Shown here: positions 34,381 to 57,972 of the stretch, in pieces
How the letters are laid out: every line of letters starts with the position of its first letter
Position numbering within the stretch: position 1 is the stretch's first letter
Source: Allolobophora icterica
Taxonomy: Eukaryota; Annelida; Clitellata; Crassiclitellata; Lumbricidae
Direction of reading: 5' to 3'
Assembly: GCA_963556255.1 (NCBI GenBank)
Contig: OY744615.1
Span: 17,940,077 to 18,004,076 of the forward strand
Length of the DNA: 64,000 bases
The notes under the pieces: generated by a model
Databases searched by the model: none
What the model saw: only the letters and a program-made list of their open reading frames with translations
Told to the model about the DNA's origin: nothing
Position numbers and translations under genes: made by a program

Positions 34381-34476
34381 AAATGTGCTCGACCAATAGA
34401 ATTGGATAATCTTACATCTGCCCTAACCAAGTTACCAACCCTCAGCTTATATAAAAGGACGTATTGAAACAGGTTC

Positions 34477-34988
34477 CATGACAAATGGTTCACGGACAAA
34501 TGGTTCGCTTTTTCCAGCTTATAGTTTGAGCTATATTTTCATCGATAATCCAGCTCAAACTAGAAGCTGGATGAGCGATGAAAACAATTGATAGTAAATT
34601 TCAAACATAGCTAGGAGCTGTATGGCCATTTTCATCGAGAATCCAGCTTCTAGTTTCAGTTATATATTCATCGATAATCCAGCTCAAACTAGAAGCTGGA
34701 TGAGCAATGAAAACAATTGATAGTAAATTTCAAACATAGCTAGAAGCTGGATGGCCATTGAAAAAGAACTAAAACTAGAAGCTGGAGTGCGATGAAAACA
34801 TAAATCAAACTAGAATCTGAATAGCCGATGAAAATAGAGCTCAAACTAAAAGCTGGATTATCGTTGAATGTATAACTGAAACTGGAAGCTGGATTCTCGA
34901 TGAAAAGAGATCGTGAACCATTTGTCGGCGAACCATTTGTCGGTGAACCTTTTGTCTTGAACCATTTGTTGGTGAACCATTTGTCATG
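34477..34988. mobile_element. Foldback element 3 (512 bp), GAACCATTTGTC 15-mer arms
   Basis: The left outer arm (34477-34510) has two inverted units and the right outer arm (34914-34988) has five direct units of exactly 15 bp (GAACCATTTGTCGGC, GAACCATTTGTCGGT, and variants). The inner domain (34515-34905) is built of AGCTTCTAGTTT and TTTTCATCGATAATCC modules in both orientations, including a 130 bp internal tandem duplication (34540 and 34670). No convincing TSD is seen. Confidence 0.8.
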
Positions 34989-34999
34989 ACACCGTTGAA

Positions 35000-35690
35000 A
35001 CATATACGGGTAGTTTTTGAGTTTGCACCAACTGTTTTCTTTTGCACGGTCTACGGTTCACTGTCAACAGTCAATGTTTACTGTTTGTCTAATTAGCTTT
35101 TAAAGCAGCCTGTATAATAACTATTGTAACTCGCTTAACCCAAGCTATAGCGGGACTAACTCTTGTGCCTTTTGGGTGAACTGTGTGAGCACTGACACTA
35201 ACTGTAAAAAATTGAAACGTTTTGTTTTTGGCTTCGTACACATTCTGTGTCTCAATAAATGGCATTGAATTGAAGAAATATTAAAATTGAAATTAAATGC
35301 TGTGTGTTGATGTTTATAAATTTGTATTGCAATGTTTTAAGCACTGTTACTACTGCCAGATATTATCCAAGAAAGGGGCAATCCAGCCTCAGTGGGTCAA
35401 TACGACCCTTTTGGATGGACCGTTTGACTCTTGCATCATTACTGAAAGTTTTGTGAGTTTGTACTCACTGTTGTTATTGCGATATTATGGTGTTGATGTT
35501 GTGTCAATAAATGGCTTACTTACTACTTACTTCTTTGCTACAAACACTAGTTTGTCTTCCTAGGCTAGGCACTGAACTGCAGCATGTGTCAACAGGTATC
35601 AGATTGTAACAGACCTAAACATAAGCATATAATGAAGTCAACACTTGTGTGCAAACCCTTAGAATCCCATATTTAAGTTTTGGAGTATTC
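35000..35690. other. LINE-tail-like scars only
   Basis: CTCAATAAATGGCATTGAAT (35252) and GTCAATAAATGGCTTACTT (35503) followed by (ACTT)n look like two ends of one retroposon family. No coding region. Confidence 0.4.
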
Positions 35691-36725
35691 ATTCATTTAT
35701 TCTTTCTCAGCATTTACATAGTCCATTTGAGATGTCTACTCAGAGGCACTCCAAACCCAGCACGAGCAAGAAAATGGTGTTCAAGTGTTGGTGAAAAGTA
35801 AATGTACATAGAAGGACATATAATAATAATACTGAGACGATTTGTACAGTGCCGTGACACACCCGAGGCCGAAAGAAATGGCGCTGTACAATGAACGTGA
35901 ATTACAAAACCAATGGCAGTCCTATGAAAGTTTAAAACATAAGTCTTCAGCTGTGATGTGAATGTCTCCAAAGATGGTGCATTCTTCAGCATGGTCAGTT
36001 TGGTCACAAAAATTTGTGCATGCAGAATCCAACGACAGAGAAGGAACAGTCACCAAACCTTGTAGAAGACCTGGGGTCTTGTTAGCAGATTTTTTTTTAC
36101 AAAGATCGTAGCCGGCATGTGTTCCTGTTGTTTGCTACCTGAATGCGGAAGTCAGAGATGTAGTCTGACATAATATTATTCATTGCTTTGTAAGTTATAA
36201 AGCAGTTTGTAGGTGATACGCTGAGGAACCCGTGTCCAGGGTAGGTTGAAGCGCAGCAGATCGGTTACATGATTGGATCGTGTCCAGCCATATATGAGAT
36301 GTGCAGCAGAGTCGAGCACTGACTGTAGTTAACAAGTCAGCAGACCCACACGTAGGCTGTTGCAGTAGTCGACTTTGGAGACGATGAAACTGTTGACCAA
36401 GGTTGAGGTTGGAATGAATGTGCAAATGGTTTTCATTAGACGCAGTTGGTAAAAACAGCTTCGGACGAGTTTACTCGCATGGGTCGACATGGTCATACAG
36501 CTGTCAAAATGGACTCCAAGGTTGCGGATAGTGTCAGCTGGGAGGACTTTTGCTTCAGTAGAGCGAAGGTACTGCAGTCAAGTAGATGGCGACGTCGGAG
36601 GGCGGTGCACATAAGTTCAAATTTTGGTGGACTGAGTTTGAGACAGTTAGACGTCATCCATTCTTAAATGTGTTCGATACACAGCAACGCATGTAGATTG
36701 ACAGAGAGGATAATCTAGGTAGATG
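35690..36725 (-). pseudogene. L2/CR1-like LINE relic, multiply frameshifted
   Basis: Minus-strand blocks in order from 36690: HIQEWMTSNCLKLSPPKFEL, then SKVDYCNSL-like (about 36370), RSNHVTDLLRF-like (about 36270), and SLETFTSQLKTYVLNFHR (about 35960). The tail holds TACTCAGAGGCACTCC and (ATTC)n near 35690. This order equals L2-like ORF2 from the K-x-E motif to the C-terminus. A second tail (ATAATAATA at 35820) lies inside. Confidence 0.65.
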
Positions 36726-37139
36726 GCCCAAACATTGCACTGTCAAAGAACATGCAAGAAGAACAATAACCCAGTGATGTAATCGAAAGCCATCAAAATT
36801 CCAACTAAAACATTATTGATGTGATATCTAATACAGTGCACGTAACTAAAGCCAGTATTATGATATACTGTCTCCCTTTTGTTCTAATCAATCTTGGTCA
36901 CTGCACTGAGCCATACTTAGGAATCGTATCTTTCTATACGACCTTCAAATGCTCCAGTTGCTAATCAACAGAAAAGCAGAAGTTAACTTCAAAGCAACCA
37001 GTGCCTAATTCAAAAGTGCTTAAATTGACAATTGCAAATAACTTATTAATTTTATTAATTTTATTACTAATTAGTAAAACTGTCACAATAACTGGTGTGC
37101 ATCAAGAATAAACAACCGAGGTAAACAGTCACTCATATT

Positions 37140-37560
37140 ATTTGCTTATTATTTTAGGTTTTAACCCTTCGTGAACTACACTGGCTTCACATACAAGCTC
37201 GCATTAACTTCAAAATGTGTCTCCTAATGTAACGAGTTTACAAAAACTTATCTCCTTTCTATATCTCTTAACTTGTCACACCCTGTTCTTCTCTCCAATC
37301 CGGACGAGGACTACGTTCACACAGTCCAAAGGTGCTTCTGTCATCACACGATCACTGAAAAAACTTGCAAACCAAGCATTTGCACTAGGCCCAGCTGAAT
37401 GGAACAAACTTATGGACTTTATTCGTAAATCCTCAACATCATCAATCTTCAAAACTAACCTTAAACTTATTTGTTTAAGATGCACTATGGTTAGATTTCT
37501 CTGTCATGCACTTTTGTTCAAGATGCCCTATTTTGTCTAAGCACGCTACAAATGACAGAC
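37140..37560 (+). pseudogene. LINE C-terminal fragment
   Basis: LRELHWLHIQARINFKMCLL (37165-37225), then KLANQAFALGPAEWNKLMDF (37360-37420) and SSIFKTNLKLICL. These are the late ORF2 motifs (L-x-W-L-P-I-x-x-R-I-x-F-K, G-P-x-x-W-N-x-L, F-K-x-x-L-K). Frameshifts near 37230 and 37280. Confidence 0.65.
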
Positions 37561-38089
37561 TGATAATAGGCCTAATAATAAAGACTACAAACACTACTGT
37601 GAAGTATGCTGTAGAGACTAAACAAACTACTGTTTAGTATGTCTACTGGGATACGGCCCGAATCCCTGAAACCCGAATCCCCGAAACGAACTTCGGCCGG
37701 ATCACAGAAATAGATTTTAGACTAAAATTACAAATAGCATGTGAATAGGCAGTAGGCCTATATCGAGATACATCAAGGCCACGCTAGGTCTATGTCACGT
37801 ATGAGTTTACAATTTCACTTTGAACAATTTTCAGGACTTCTGCCGCTTTCTATAAACTGTTTTCGGGCGATCATGTACAATCGTAGCTTATCCTAACCCT
37901 AGCGCTGAATTTTAAAATCCAGCTTCCACTCGCAGGTATAGCTTTTTTAGTCGCACAAATACATAGGCTATACTGACCCTAATCCTAAGCCCTAACCGAC
38001 CCTCACGACGCTTACCCTGACCATAACCGACCCTTACGATGCAGACACCGACCCAGATAGCACATAGGCACCCCAATTGTACATGTTCG

Positions 38090-38706
38090 CCTAATCATCG
38101 TTGATTCAACTTCTAGTTTCAGTTATATTTTAATCCAGCTTCTAGTTTCGTGAATATTTTCATCAATCTTCCAACTTCTAGTTCGAGTTTTACTATAAAA
38201 TGTTTTCATCGGTCATACACAGCAATAATATCGGCACTAAAACGATATATTTTCATCGCAATTCCAACTTCTAGTTTAACTTTTATTATGTAACATTTTA
38301 ATCGATCATCCGGCTTCTACTTTCATTGATATTTTCATCAATCTTCCAGCTTCTTGTTTGGGTAATCCTGGGTTTTAGCGTCGGAAACTATTTACATTGC
38401 ATGAGCGATGAAAACATTTCACAGTTAAACTGAAACAAGAAGTTGGAAGATTGATGAAAATATCAATGAAACTAGAAGCCGGATGAGCGATGAAAATATT
38501 ACATAATAAAAGTCAAACTAGAAGTTGGAATTACGACGAAAATAATCGTTTTAGTGCCGATATTATTCCCGTGTATAAGCGATGAAAACATTTCATAGTA
38601 AAATTCGAACTAGAAGTTGGAAGATTGATGAAAATGTTCACGAAACTAGAAGCTGGATAATCGATTAAAATATAACTGAAACTAGAAGTTGGATGAACGA
38701 TGATTA
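38090..38706. mobile_element. Foldback element 4: 300 bp arms of the CTTCTAGTTT module
   Basis: The left arm 38092-38358 and right arm 38430-38706 are inverted copies at about 90% identity. Both hold CTTCTAGTTTCAGTTATATT, TTTTCATCAATCTTCCAACT and AATATCGGCACTAAAACGAT in the same order. The module is the same as the inner domain of foldbacks 1 and 3. No 15-mer outer domain is present. A second inverted pair starting GGTAATCCTGGGTTTTAGCG (38361) and ending at 38851 overlaps the loop and right arm, with a third partial copy at 38740-38774. Confidence 0.75.
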
Positions 38707-39326
38707 TTTATTGTATTATTGTATTAGAACTTTTCAATGAAATAGTTTCCGACGCTAAAACCCAGGATTACCCTTGTTTGAGTTTAACTCTGAAACGTTT
38801 TCATCGCTCATGCAATGTAAATAATTTCGGACGCTAAAACCCAGGATTACCAACAATTTCATTAATAGCACGCTTAAATTGAAACTGGTAAACTGGTAAA
38901 CATGAAGGAGTCGGAGAAAGCACATGTCTATTAGAAATAATGGACCCCGATACGTTGTCCTTATTTAAAGCCGTTATACCGACTTTTCAAAACATGTATG
39001 TAAAATCTGGCTTACTTACTTGACTTCTACCATCGATCACGTGATCGGCCGGGGTACGACAAACCGGGGTATCGTCACGACCCCGCTTGGGGAGGCTCGG
39101 ACATCAGAACTACTACCGATTGTAGTGCTACAAGTTTTTTCCTGTAAACCGGGGGAACCTAAAAAAAAATACTAAAAGTAACCTTCTCAGTCTTATGTAC
39201 CATATTTTCATGTCAGAAATGCGATTTCAATGCTATCTCAAATTGGGGTTCGACCCCGGTTCGCTAGCACCCCCGGATGGTATTGGTAAAGTCGAGTTCA
39301 CGACCTCACATGGCCGTTTAACCAGA

Positions 39327-39327
<1 letters not shown>

Positions 39328-39377
<50 letters not shown>

Positions 39378-39381
39378 GCTG

Positions 39382-39453
<72 letters not shown>

Positions 39454-39455
39454 GC
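39328..39455 (+). repeat. (CTA)n(ATA)n trinucleotide microsatellite
   Basis: (CTA)n with one CTGCTG interruption at 39376-39382, then (ATA)n to 39452. Confidence 0.95.
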
Positions 39456-39834
39456 TACAATAATTAATTCACCATTAATAATATTATTCAGCAACTACCC
39501 AACCTACGATCGTTTAAGCAAAAGCTACGGTCTTCAATGTTCAAGGGACACTAAATTAACACCCTACAGTTTAATTAACTGAAATACAATGAACGTACAC
39601 AGTGAGCCTATAACCTTAAGATGTGCTATTGAGTCTTTAGTTAGGTATAGTAACCATTACATATCTAATGATGTTGGATCGACTGCTTTTCATCAAATTG
39701 TAGGCCCTATTACAACCCAGGTGGCCTTGGTAGTTGGGTCTACGACCCCTTTGCTTTGTTCATCCTTGCAATGTCTGGTTACCGAACTAAAAATACAATA
39801 TAATACACTTGCTACCGGTAGGTATTATAAGTAA

Positions 39835-40795
39835 TTGCATTGTGGTTTCACAGAGGATATTGCTACCGCTAGGAATAATTGCATTGTAACTTCACAGAGG
39901 ATATTGCTTGCTACCGCTAGGAATAATATTGCATTGTGACTTCACAGAGCATATATTGCCTTAGCAACCTCTTCTGACCTCTTGTAATAATTGCACTGTG
40001 ATTTCATAGAGAACGAGTTGCATTGTGATTTCACATAGTATTATGTTTCCGTAGCAACCTCTTATAATAATTGCATTGTGATCTCATAGAGAACACGTTG
40101 CCGTAGCAACGATTGTCTAATCTCTGGGAAAACTGCATTATGATTTCATAGAGGATATATTGCCTCAGCAGCATCTTGTAATAATTGCATTGTGATTTCA
40201 TACAAGCTACATGTATATATCAGAAGCGACGTCTTGTAATAATTGCATTGTGATTTCATACAAGCTATATATCAGTAGCAACGTCTTGTAATAATTGCAT
40301 TGTGATTTCATACAAGCTATATATCAGTAGCAACGTCTTGTAATAATTGCATTGTGATTTCATACAAGCTATATATCAGTAGCAACGTCTTGTAATAATT
40401 GCATTGTGATTTCATACAAGCTATATATCAGTAGCAACGTCTTGTAATAATTGCATTGTGATTTCATACAAGCTATATATCAGTAGCAACGTCTTGTAAT
40501 AATTGCATTGTGATTTCCAACAAGCTATATATCAGTAGCAACGTCTTGTAATAATTGCATTGTGATTTCATAGACGGAAGTTGCTGTAGCAACCTCTTTT
40601 AACTTCTGGGAATAATTGCATTGTGCTTACATTTGCAGTAGCAGCCTCTTGTAACAAATGCATTGTGTTTTCATACAGGTTATATTGTCATAGCAATTTC
40701 TTGTAATAATCGCAATGTGATTTCATACAGGGCACATTTCTGTGACATCCTGTACCATCTTGTAATAATTGCATTGTGATTTCACAGATAATATA
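39835..40795 (+). repeat. 52 bp tandem satellite, about 18 units
   Basis: Near-identical 52 bp units start at 40209, 40261, 40313, 40365, 40417, 40469 and 40521. Diverged units with the core TTGTAATAATTGCATTGTGA extend to 39835 and 40795, some 40-70 bp apart. Homogeneous centre and decayed edges are typical of unequal exchange. Confidence 0.92.
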
Positions 40796-40799
40796 TTTA

Positions 40800-41570
40800 A
40801 GCTGGTTTGCGTCTTACCTGCACCCTTGTCGGTACGTATCGTCTACTTCAGTGTTCTGTGCCGGGTCCGCTTCTATATACTCCACCCGGCTTCTCACTGA
40901 GAGCCCTCTATAGACTACCATAGCATGCTGACAATATGTAGCTGTTTCTTTTGATAGCTCCGCGTCTAATTCAGCTTTCCCGTAGGCATAATTTACGGGG
41001 TACAAGGGGTACCAGTACCCCCGCTTTTGGACTGGAGGGTACCGTACCCTCCACTTTTTATACCCATTGCCACTGAGAAACCATAGCAGACCGTAAAAAT
41101 GCCTAAATGAAAAACGAGAACTTGGCCAATAGCTGTGGCATCGGACTGTTTAATTGTTCACCTTAGTTCTGGTAAGGCAAAACAAACTCAAAAGTTTAGA
41201 ATAATAAACACAGAAGTTTAGTTGTTGCACAGGACAGTCAGATACGAATTTTGCAAAACGCAAGAAAACAGTAACAGAAAACGACATTTCATTTGCTTCC
41301 GGAGGTGGTTTTGCTTCAATAAAAACTACAAACTGACAACCACAGAAGTATCACGAAACTCCACAACAAGCAAACACAAGGAATAGATTATGGAAGAACT
41401 ACACAAATTAAATATTTCCCCACCCATTTCCCTGCGGCTGCCTCACAGGCTTTGGATGACTCGAGTCATCTGGCAAGACTATCAGCATGGTCAACTCAAG
41501 GCTTCTAGGTAAACCCTTGTGGTCAGTATTGTTACTGGGCAAGTTTTACCACACAAACCTTATTGTATCC
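40800..41570. other. No gene recognised
   Basis: A 63-codon minus-strand ORF (40814-41005) lacks motifs. GGTACC-rich inverted stretch at 41000-41055 may be a MITE end. Confidence 0.35.
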
Positions 41571-41734
41571 ATATGCAGGGGCGTCTATCCCCCTAAGTCA
41601 TTGGAGCAACGTCCCCCCTCCCCGTTCCTTCCCCCCTAAAATGGTGGCACACACACTAACAGATCTTCCCCCCTATTTCTTGGATGGAGCATTTGCTCCA
41701 AGGTTTCTATGGTGTAGACGCCCCTGTCCATATG
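41568..41734. mobile_element. hAT MITE (151 bp) with 8 bp TSD
   Basis: Element 41576-41726, ends CAGGGGCGTCTATCC and (reverse complement) CAGGGGCGTCTACAC. TCCATATG is duplicated exactly at 41568-41575 and 41727-41734. The same family occurs inverted at 54684-54857 (shared CTTGGAGCAAATGCTCCATC and the GTGTGTG/CCATTTTAGGGGGGAA region). Confidence 0.9.
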
Positions 41735-44700
41735 CAATCCTCATTTCTGTTTTGGCCAACACCTTCTGGGTGCTGTTGACCTATGATTTCTGTTAATGCT
41801 CACTGCATAGACCCAGCTTACCATTACTAGAAAATCCAAGTTAGGTCAACCATTTTGCGGTAATGCACTATACTTTCATGTGACTTTCGGACAAAGGCCG
41901 ACACTCTGAATGACTCTGCTAACATCAATCGAGAGACTACAAAATGCCAATTCTTCCAGTTACTACTTGCTAGATGCTGTACGTTTCACTAAATTCTTTT
42001 TTTGGCCCGTTAAATCCATTAGGATAACTATATTCTCAATCATGCCTTTTATCAAACTTCACTGTTTGCATCAACTCTCACAATTTTCAAGTCATCTTCT
42101 GTATCTGGGCCAAAAGAGTTACAACGTACACATACTACCTCCTTCTTAGCAGCTGATCACGCAAATCAACATGGTCAGTATTTCCCAAAATACATGCCTT
42201 TTATTTCAAAACTTCCCATTAACAGAATTTCAGTTAATCAAAAATTAATGATTTCAACACACAAGAGTCTAGAGTGAATAACTGAATACCCAATTCAATT
42301 TTTAAACCAGAATGAGTAAAGTACTTATGGCAAAATTCCTTCAAACTACCAAAGAGGTAGGCCAATCTTTGCATGGCTGATAACTTAATGTCTACCGACA
42401 GAATATAAAACACTGCAAAAATGATATAAATTAGCAAAATAAAACCCAGCAGAGTAGAGCACAGGTCGTCTATAAGACTATTCGACTACTACATGCTGAC
42501 TGCAATTGTCAACTCATTCCTAAACATAGCATGAATTTGGTTCCATAGAACTGTTAGTCATAATGATTTACACAGATTAAGATAATGCTAAACCACCCAG
42601 TTCCATTTGAAAAATCTTTTAAAATATGCAATACTGAATTTCAGTTGCCACTATAATAAAATTTGGACAAATTGAATGACTACAAGAGCGCTGATCTAAA
42701 CATGCCACATCCCCATTTATTTTGTTAAAATTCCTCTTGACAAAAGATTTCCTTCGGTATTTTATTTTGTCATTTTACCACTTAAGTTTCATGATTTTCA
42801 TGCAAGTATCCAAGTAACAAACTCATAATTTCTACATGGGTCTGATAAAAAGTCAGCTCAACTCATATGAATCGTTGTCCAGCACCCAGTTATTGCAGAA
42901 AATATGCAATGATTGTACTCCAACGGTTATGATGAATATGAATTATTAATACCATGTCTAAAGCAGAAACTGACATTCATAAATATATATTCAAAGAAAT
43001 ATATACAATTACATATGTATGAGTCAGTGTACTGAGGCTGAGGAACTGTCAATAAATCTGACCACACGAACCAAGCTCCTTAACAGTGACACGTTAGGTA
43101 AATGATGGTATAGAAAGAAACCCATTTACAGAACACCGGTAACAATTTAACATTGCAGTATAACAGCTAACAGCCTCTAAACAAGTAAACTCTAGCTTCC
43201 TGCACAAAAAAACAAGGTACATATATCTGTAACTAAACTGCAGAATAGACGAGTTTGAACAATTTGCCAATAAATTCTTACAATATTGCAGTATTGACAA
43301 AAGTCGCTTCTGAAGGTGTTTGAGTCAAAATGGTGAATAAAACCTTTTGGTGGGACTGAAAATCACGATGATACCCTAAAACACCAGCGGCTTCTTATAT
43401 TTCAAGACAACTGAGATCCAAATTGGCTAAAAAATGCCCAAAAAACTTGCTATAATCTCATTCTGATACACAAATTGTTGCTACATAATTTATAAAAGAC
43501 TGCAAAGAAAATATTCCGATTTCGCCTCAGCCGAGAGCAAGTTCGTCAGAATAAAAGTTCAATGCATCGACTAAAACGATTAAAAACAACCAGTGCGGCT
43601 GTACATGATTCGTATACCTCGTTTTGACAACGCTTTCGAGAAAAAACCAAGTTGACATTTTGAATAGTAAGTTACCACAACCTACTACAATGGACAGGAA
43701 ATGTAAGTCAACACAAACTATCTCCCCATGGTGCTTCTCAACTGATGTCGGGCAAAGTGGCTGGTTGCTCAGGCAGAAGCTCACACGATAAGCAATGCTG
43801 TATTTTACCTACAGGCTTTGGCCATAAAGCTTTCTGACACATAATCCCTAACTGATAGAACTGTATATTTCAATGTTAACTTCTCTTAATCATGCTACCA
43901 AACTAGCTTTAAACTGAGCAAATTGACTGTACACACTGAAGGGAAACTTAGATAGTGAAAGAGGCTGGCCAACCACCACCCCAAGCAACCTTACGTAAAT
44001 AAAGTCGCCAACACTTAGTGTCAGTTGCCGACTCTCCGGGTTGGCCTAAAGAAACTCATTTAACTTCTTAAATCCACAGAGCACTTTTAAAAGAATACAT
44101 TTCAAGCTGTCCCACATAGTATATTTTTTTTAAATTCAGAAACCTTGTAAATTGTACAAATTGCACATAATTTTACAACAAGGTCAAAAATGTTATCCAC
44201 ATAATTTTACTGCTCACATAAAACCTGTAATGCTGAAGATATTCCACCCTTACTACTACCTGAAAGAGAACATGATGGCATATTGATAGCTTTACACTAA
44301 CCCTGAACATCATCTATGGCAAAGTTCATTACAATAACTCACAATGAGCAAATTACAACTACATATGGCTGTAGCAAGCACTCCCGTCCACAGCACATGC
44401 CTGTAAAGCAAATCTGGACCAAACTGTGGCGAGTAGTGTACTTCGATGCTTTGCAGAATTTCCAAAACAAAGCACAGAAATCCACCACAAAATAAATATG
44501 GCGCGCAAGCAGAATATCTAAATGGCCTACGTCACAACCAAAGATGACACTCGACCACCGTTATAAGAAACACTGCACAGTACATGACCAAGCAACTACC
44601 AACAAGTCGATAAACACCACAGAAATCGTTAACACAATATATATATATTTTTGTACGTATAATTATAAATATCATGATGCAATGCAGGCATTGTAGTATG

Positions 44701-45721
44701 ATGGACACGTAAAATTATTAACCTCACCCAGAAACTCTTTTGGTGCCGGACCCTTCTAAGGCATCAGCAGAAAGATCCCTCAACCGAGGCAATATGCTTC
44801 CGATGAGTTACTACAGGGCCATGCGTCTTTACCCTTTTCAATCACCCTGCTTGCCATAACGATGAAGTGCTGCAGGTCACATATTCATAAATGAGCAATT
44901 TTCCATTCATCAGTTCTTGAAGGTTTATAACTAAGCACAATGCCATTAATCAGCCCATTGTTGGTTCAGTGATTGGCACATGTAGATTCTGGCAGCCTTT
45001 ACACAAACTTACGTTTTGTCCCATCTACTGAACTCACAGCTGGCCATTTCAATTGCCTACAACATCCTGACAATTTTATTGAAACATTTTTTAGTAAAGA
45101 AAGGCATCAACAGGTAGTCCAACCTGGAAGCTCACCTGCCAGAGACTTACAAGGTGAAGCATAGGAACAGTCACCAGATGAAAGGCATAACAGAAACTTC
45201 CTAGAACTGAAGAAATAAAATCTGCCAGTCAAGCCATACCAGGCTATCATCTTTAACAGGTTAGCAGGCATTAAAACTAGGACAAATAAACAGATTCATA
45301 CAGTTAGGCAATCATGTTACCAAGAGAAGTCAACCAGCAAGGCAACATATTATCTGAAACTTTAACTAAAAATTACAAAACTCAAACAAGGCTCGTTTTA
45401 TTTCAACAATTAAGCATCTTACGAGAATTCAACCTGATGAAACTCCAGCGTACTACAATGCCTACAACTACGCACTGCTGAGAAGTCAGCACAATGAAGA
45501 CAAGACCGCTTTAATTGTTAGAAAATGTTCTACATCATGATTTTGGACTGAAATGCACATGGACGAAAGTCCAAGTGTGCTTGGGCGTTTGAGTTGAACG
45601 GGCAACAGAGAACATCACTTGACATGCAAAGCGAAAATTTGACAGGGCAGGGGATAGGCTTGCTATCGTTTCCGTAGCAAAACTGGCAGCGGCGGCAGCA
45701 GGCAGGATGACAGAGTGGCTT
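41735..45721 (-). other. Downstream flank and probable 3' UTR of the 14-3-3 gene
   Basis: Nearly 4 kb free of recognisable elements directly after the stop codon at 45722. Its T/A-rich composition on the minus strand fits a long 3' UTR. Minus-strand AATAAA motifs occur as TTTATT in the plus strand at about 45394, 42762 and 42713. Which is used cannot be told from sequence. ORFs here show no motif. Confidence 0.35.
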
Positions 45722-56511
<10,790 letters not shown>

Positions 56512-56735
56512 GATTCAGTGATCGAATCCGAACGAAGTCTCTCAGCCGATTAGCTTAATATGTCGGACGATCGCAGATTTGAGGCGATTTTAAGACCCGA
56601 ATTAACATAGGCAACCAAAGATGGAGGAGGACGAGAGCGAGCCAGCCGACACCTGCTATTAAACTGCACAGGGTCTGGTAAGAGAAATATGCCCGTTTCA
56701 TATCATCGCCTTCAACATTGGTTCTGATATAAATG
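56512..56735 (-). promoter_or_regulatory. Probable 5' UTR and promoter region of the 14-3-3 gene
   Basis: Only about 220 bp separate the start codon from the tail of a LINE (56735). This stretch has more GC and CpG than its surroundings (TCGGACGATCGCAGATTTGA, GGACGAGAGCGAGCC). No TATA box is clear. A further non-coding exon upstream of the LINE cannot be excluded. Confidence 0.35.
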
Positions 56736-57295
56736 TAATGTAAATGTAAATCTCTGAAATTTCTCAACGCCCCACTGTCAGGGAGAACAGTTTATTTACC
56801 GGCGCTATATAAAATCAGGTCCGCAATAGCCAGGCTGCCTTGTCCGTTCCGGTGCCAGGTCAGAGTCCGGGGAGGTCAAGCCGAGGCGACAGCAGGGTGC
56901 TACCATATTGTGGTGCTACAGTGATAATCGATTAGAAAGAATCAGGATAGGATAGCTTAAGAGTTCGGTTTTCAGTCGTGAGTGGAAAGCAGCGGAGGAG
57001 AGTGCAAGCGGAGGATAGTTGAAATTAACAGGCGAGATGGAGGATGAGCAAACTGGCGGAAATCTTTTGGGAGATCGTTCCAAAGAGCCGGTGCAGCATA
57101 GACTAAGGAACGATTGCAGAATTTCAGAGGAGACTGGAGGTCGATAGGCCCTATAGAGAAGGATGATGATGAGCGAGTAAACCCGGACAATTGGATGTTG
57201 AATAGCTGGCGAATGTAAGAAGGCTGAGAGGTTTGAAATGCGTTGTAATGATACTGCAAAAATTGTAATTGATATCCACTGCATTAGCTAAAGAT
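56735..57295 (-). pseudogene. LINE 3' end upstream of 14-3-3 exon 1
   Basis: Minus-strand blocks: FNIQLSGFTRSSS-like, PALWNDLPKDFRQFAHPPS, LHSPPLLSTHD. This matches the LINE part of 17979-18470. The UTR has CCGGACTCTGACCTGGCACC and GGCGCTATATAAA..., and the tail (TTACAT)n is at 56735-56755. Frameshifted in the middle. Confidence 0.75.
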
Positions 57296-57299
57296 TTCT

Positions 57300-57965
57300 T
57301 TGTGGAACCTTCGAAGTCTTCTAACATTAGGCCTTAATTGCAATGGTAGGCCTGTGTATCGATAAACACAGCTTCTCGCTGTTTCTGCACCGGTCTTTCA
57401 CTCCAAGCGCCAAACACTCCTTTCCGCAAATTCTACCCTGATTTCTCCTCTTCCCCCTACCGCTCTCGCCTCTGTAATTCTAACCACCCACGAGACCCAC
57501 CGTAGCCGTCTTGACTGTCTGCCTGCCTGACACTTGACCAGGAACCAATACTGACTTTAGCTGCCTATCGATTTTGTTTTGATAAAGCGACGGTATATAA
57601 GCTGGTTCAAGCGACTTCGTCTTTGGGAGCTGCAAAAATATTGAAATTACGATATTCATAAAGGTGCATTGGAATAACGAAATACTTACTTTTAAGCGTA
57701 TTCTACCGGGTACGAATTTCTTTTTATAGCTGAGACGGCGGTGGGTTTGCAGCGTAATAAAGAGTTTCAGAAGAGTTCTTTAATTACATATATCATACAA
57801 GTGCACAACACTCTATATTTAAGTAAACTGAGAAAAAATGCAGTAGTTCCTCTATACTAGTAGCTGCCTTATGGACAGGCAAGTTTAAAAAATACTCATA
57901 AAATGTTAAATCAGGCCTGGAATACTACTGTGCGATATTCATGCGCCAAGGTGAAGGCCCTTGAT
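57300..57965. other. LINE-tail-like sequence, otherwise empty
   Basis: 57375-57610 (+) ends with GATAAAGCGACGGTATATAA and looks like another LINE 3' UTR. The rest shows no gene. Confidence 0.35.
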
Positions 57966-57972
57966 TTTATTA

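Noticed and set aside
34484..35003. Asn-Gly-Ser-Pro-Thr repeats as a coding gene
   Set aside because: The repeats are the 15 bp outer-arm units of a foldback; 15 is a multiple of 3, so the frame stays open by arithmetic.
39835..40795. CRISPR-like array
   Set aside because: Whole 52 bp units repeat without unique spacers, and the DNA is eukaryotic; it is a satellite.
44973..45164. 63-codon plus-strand ORF downstream of the 14-3-3 stop
   Set aside because: No motif, antisense to the probable 3' UTR.
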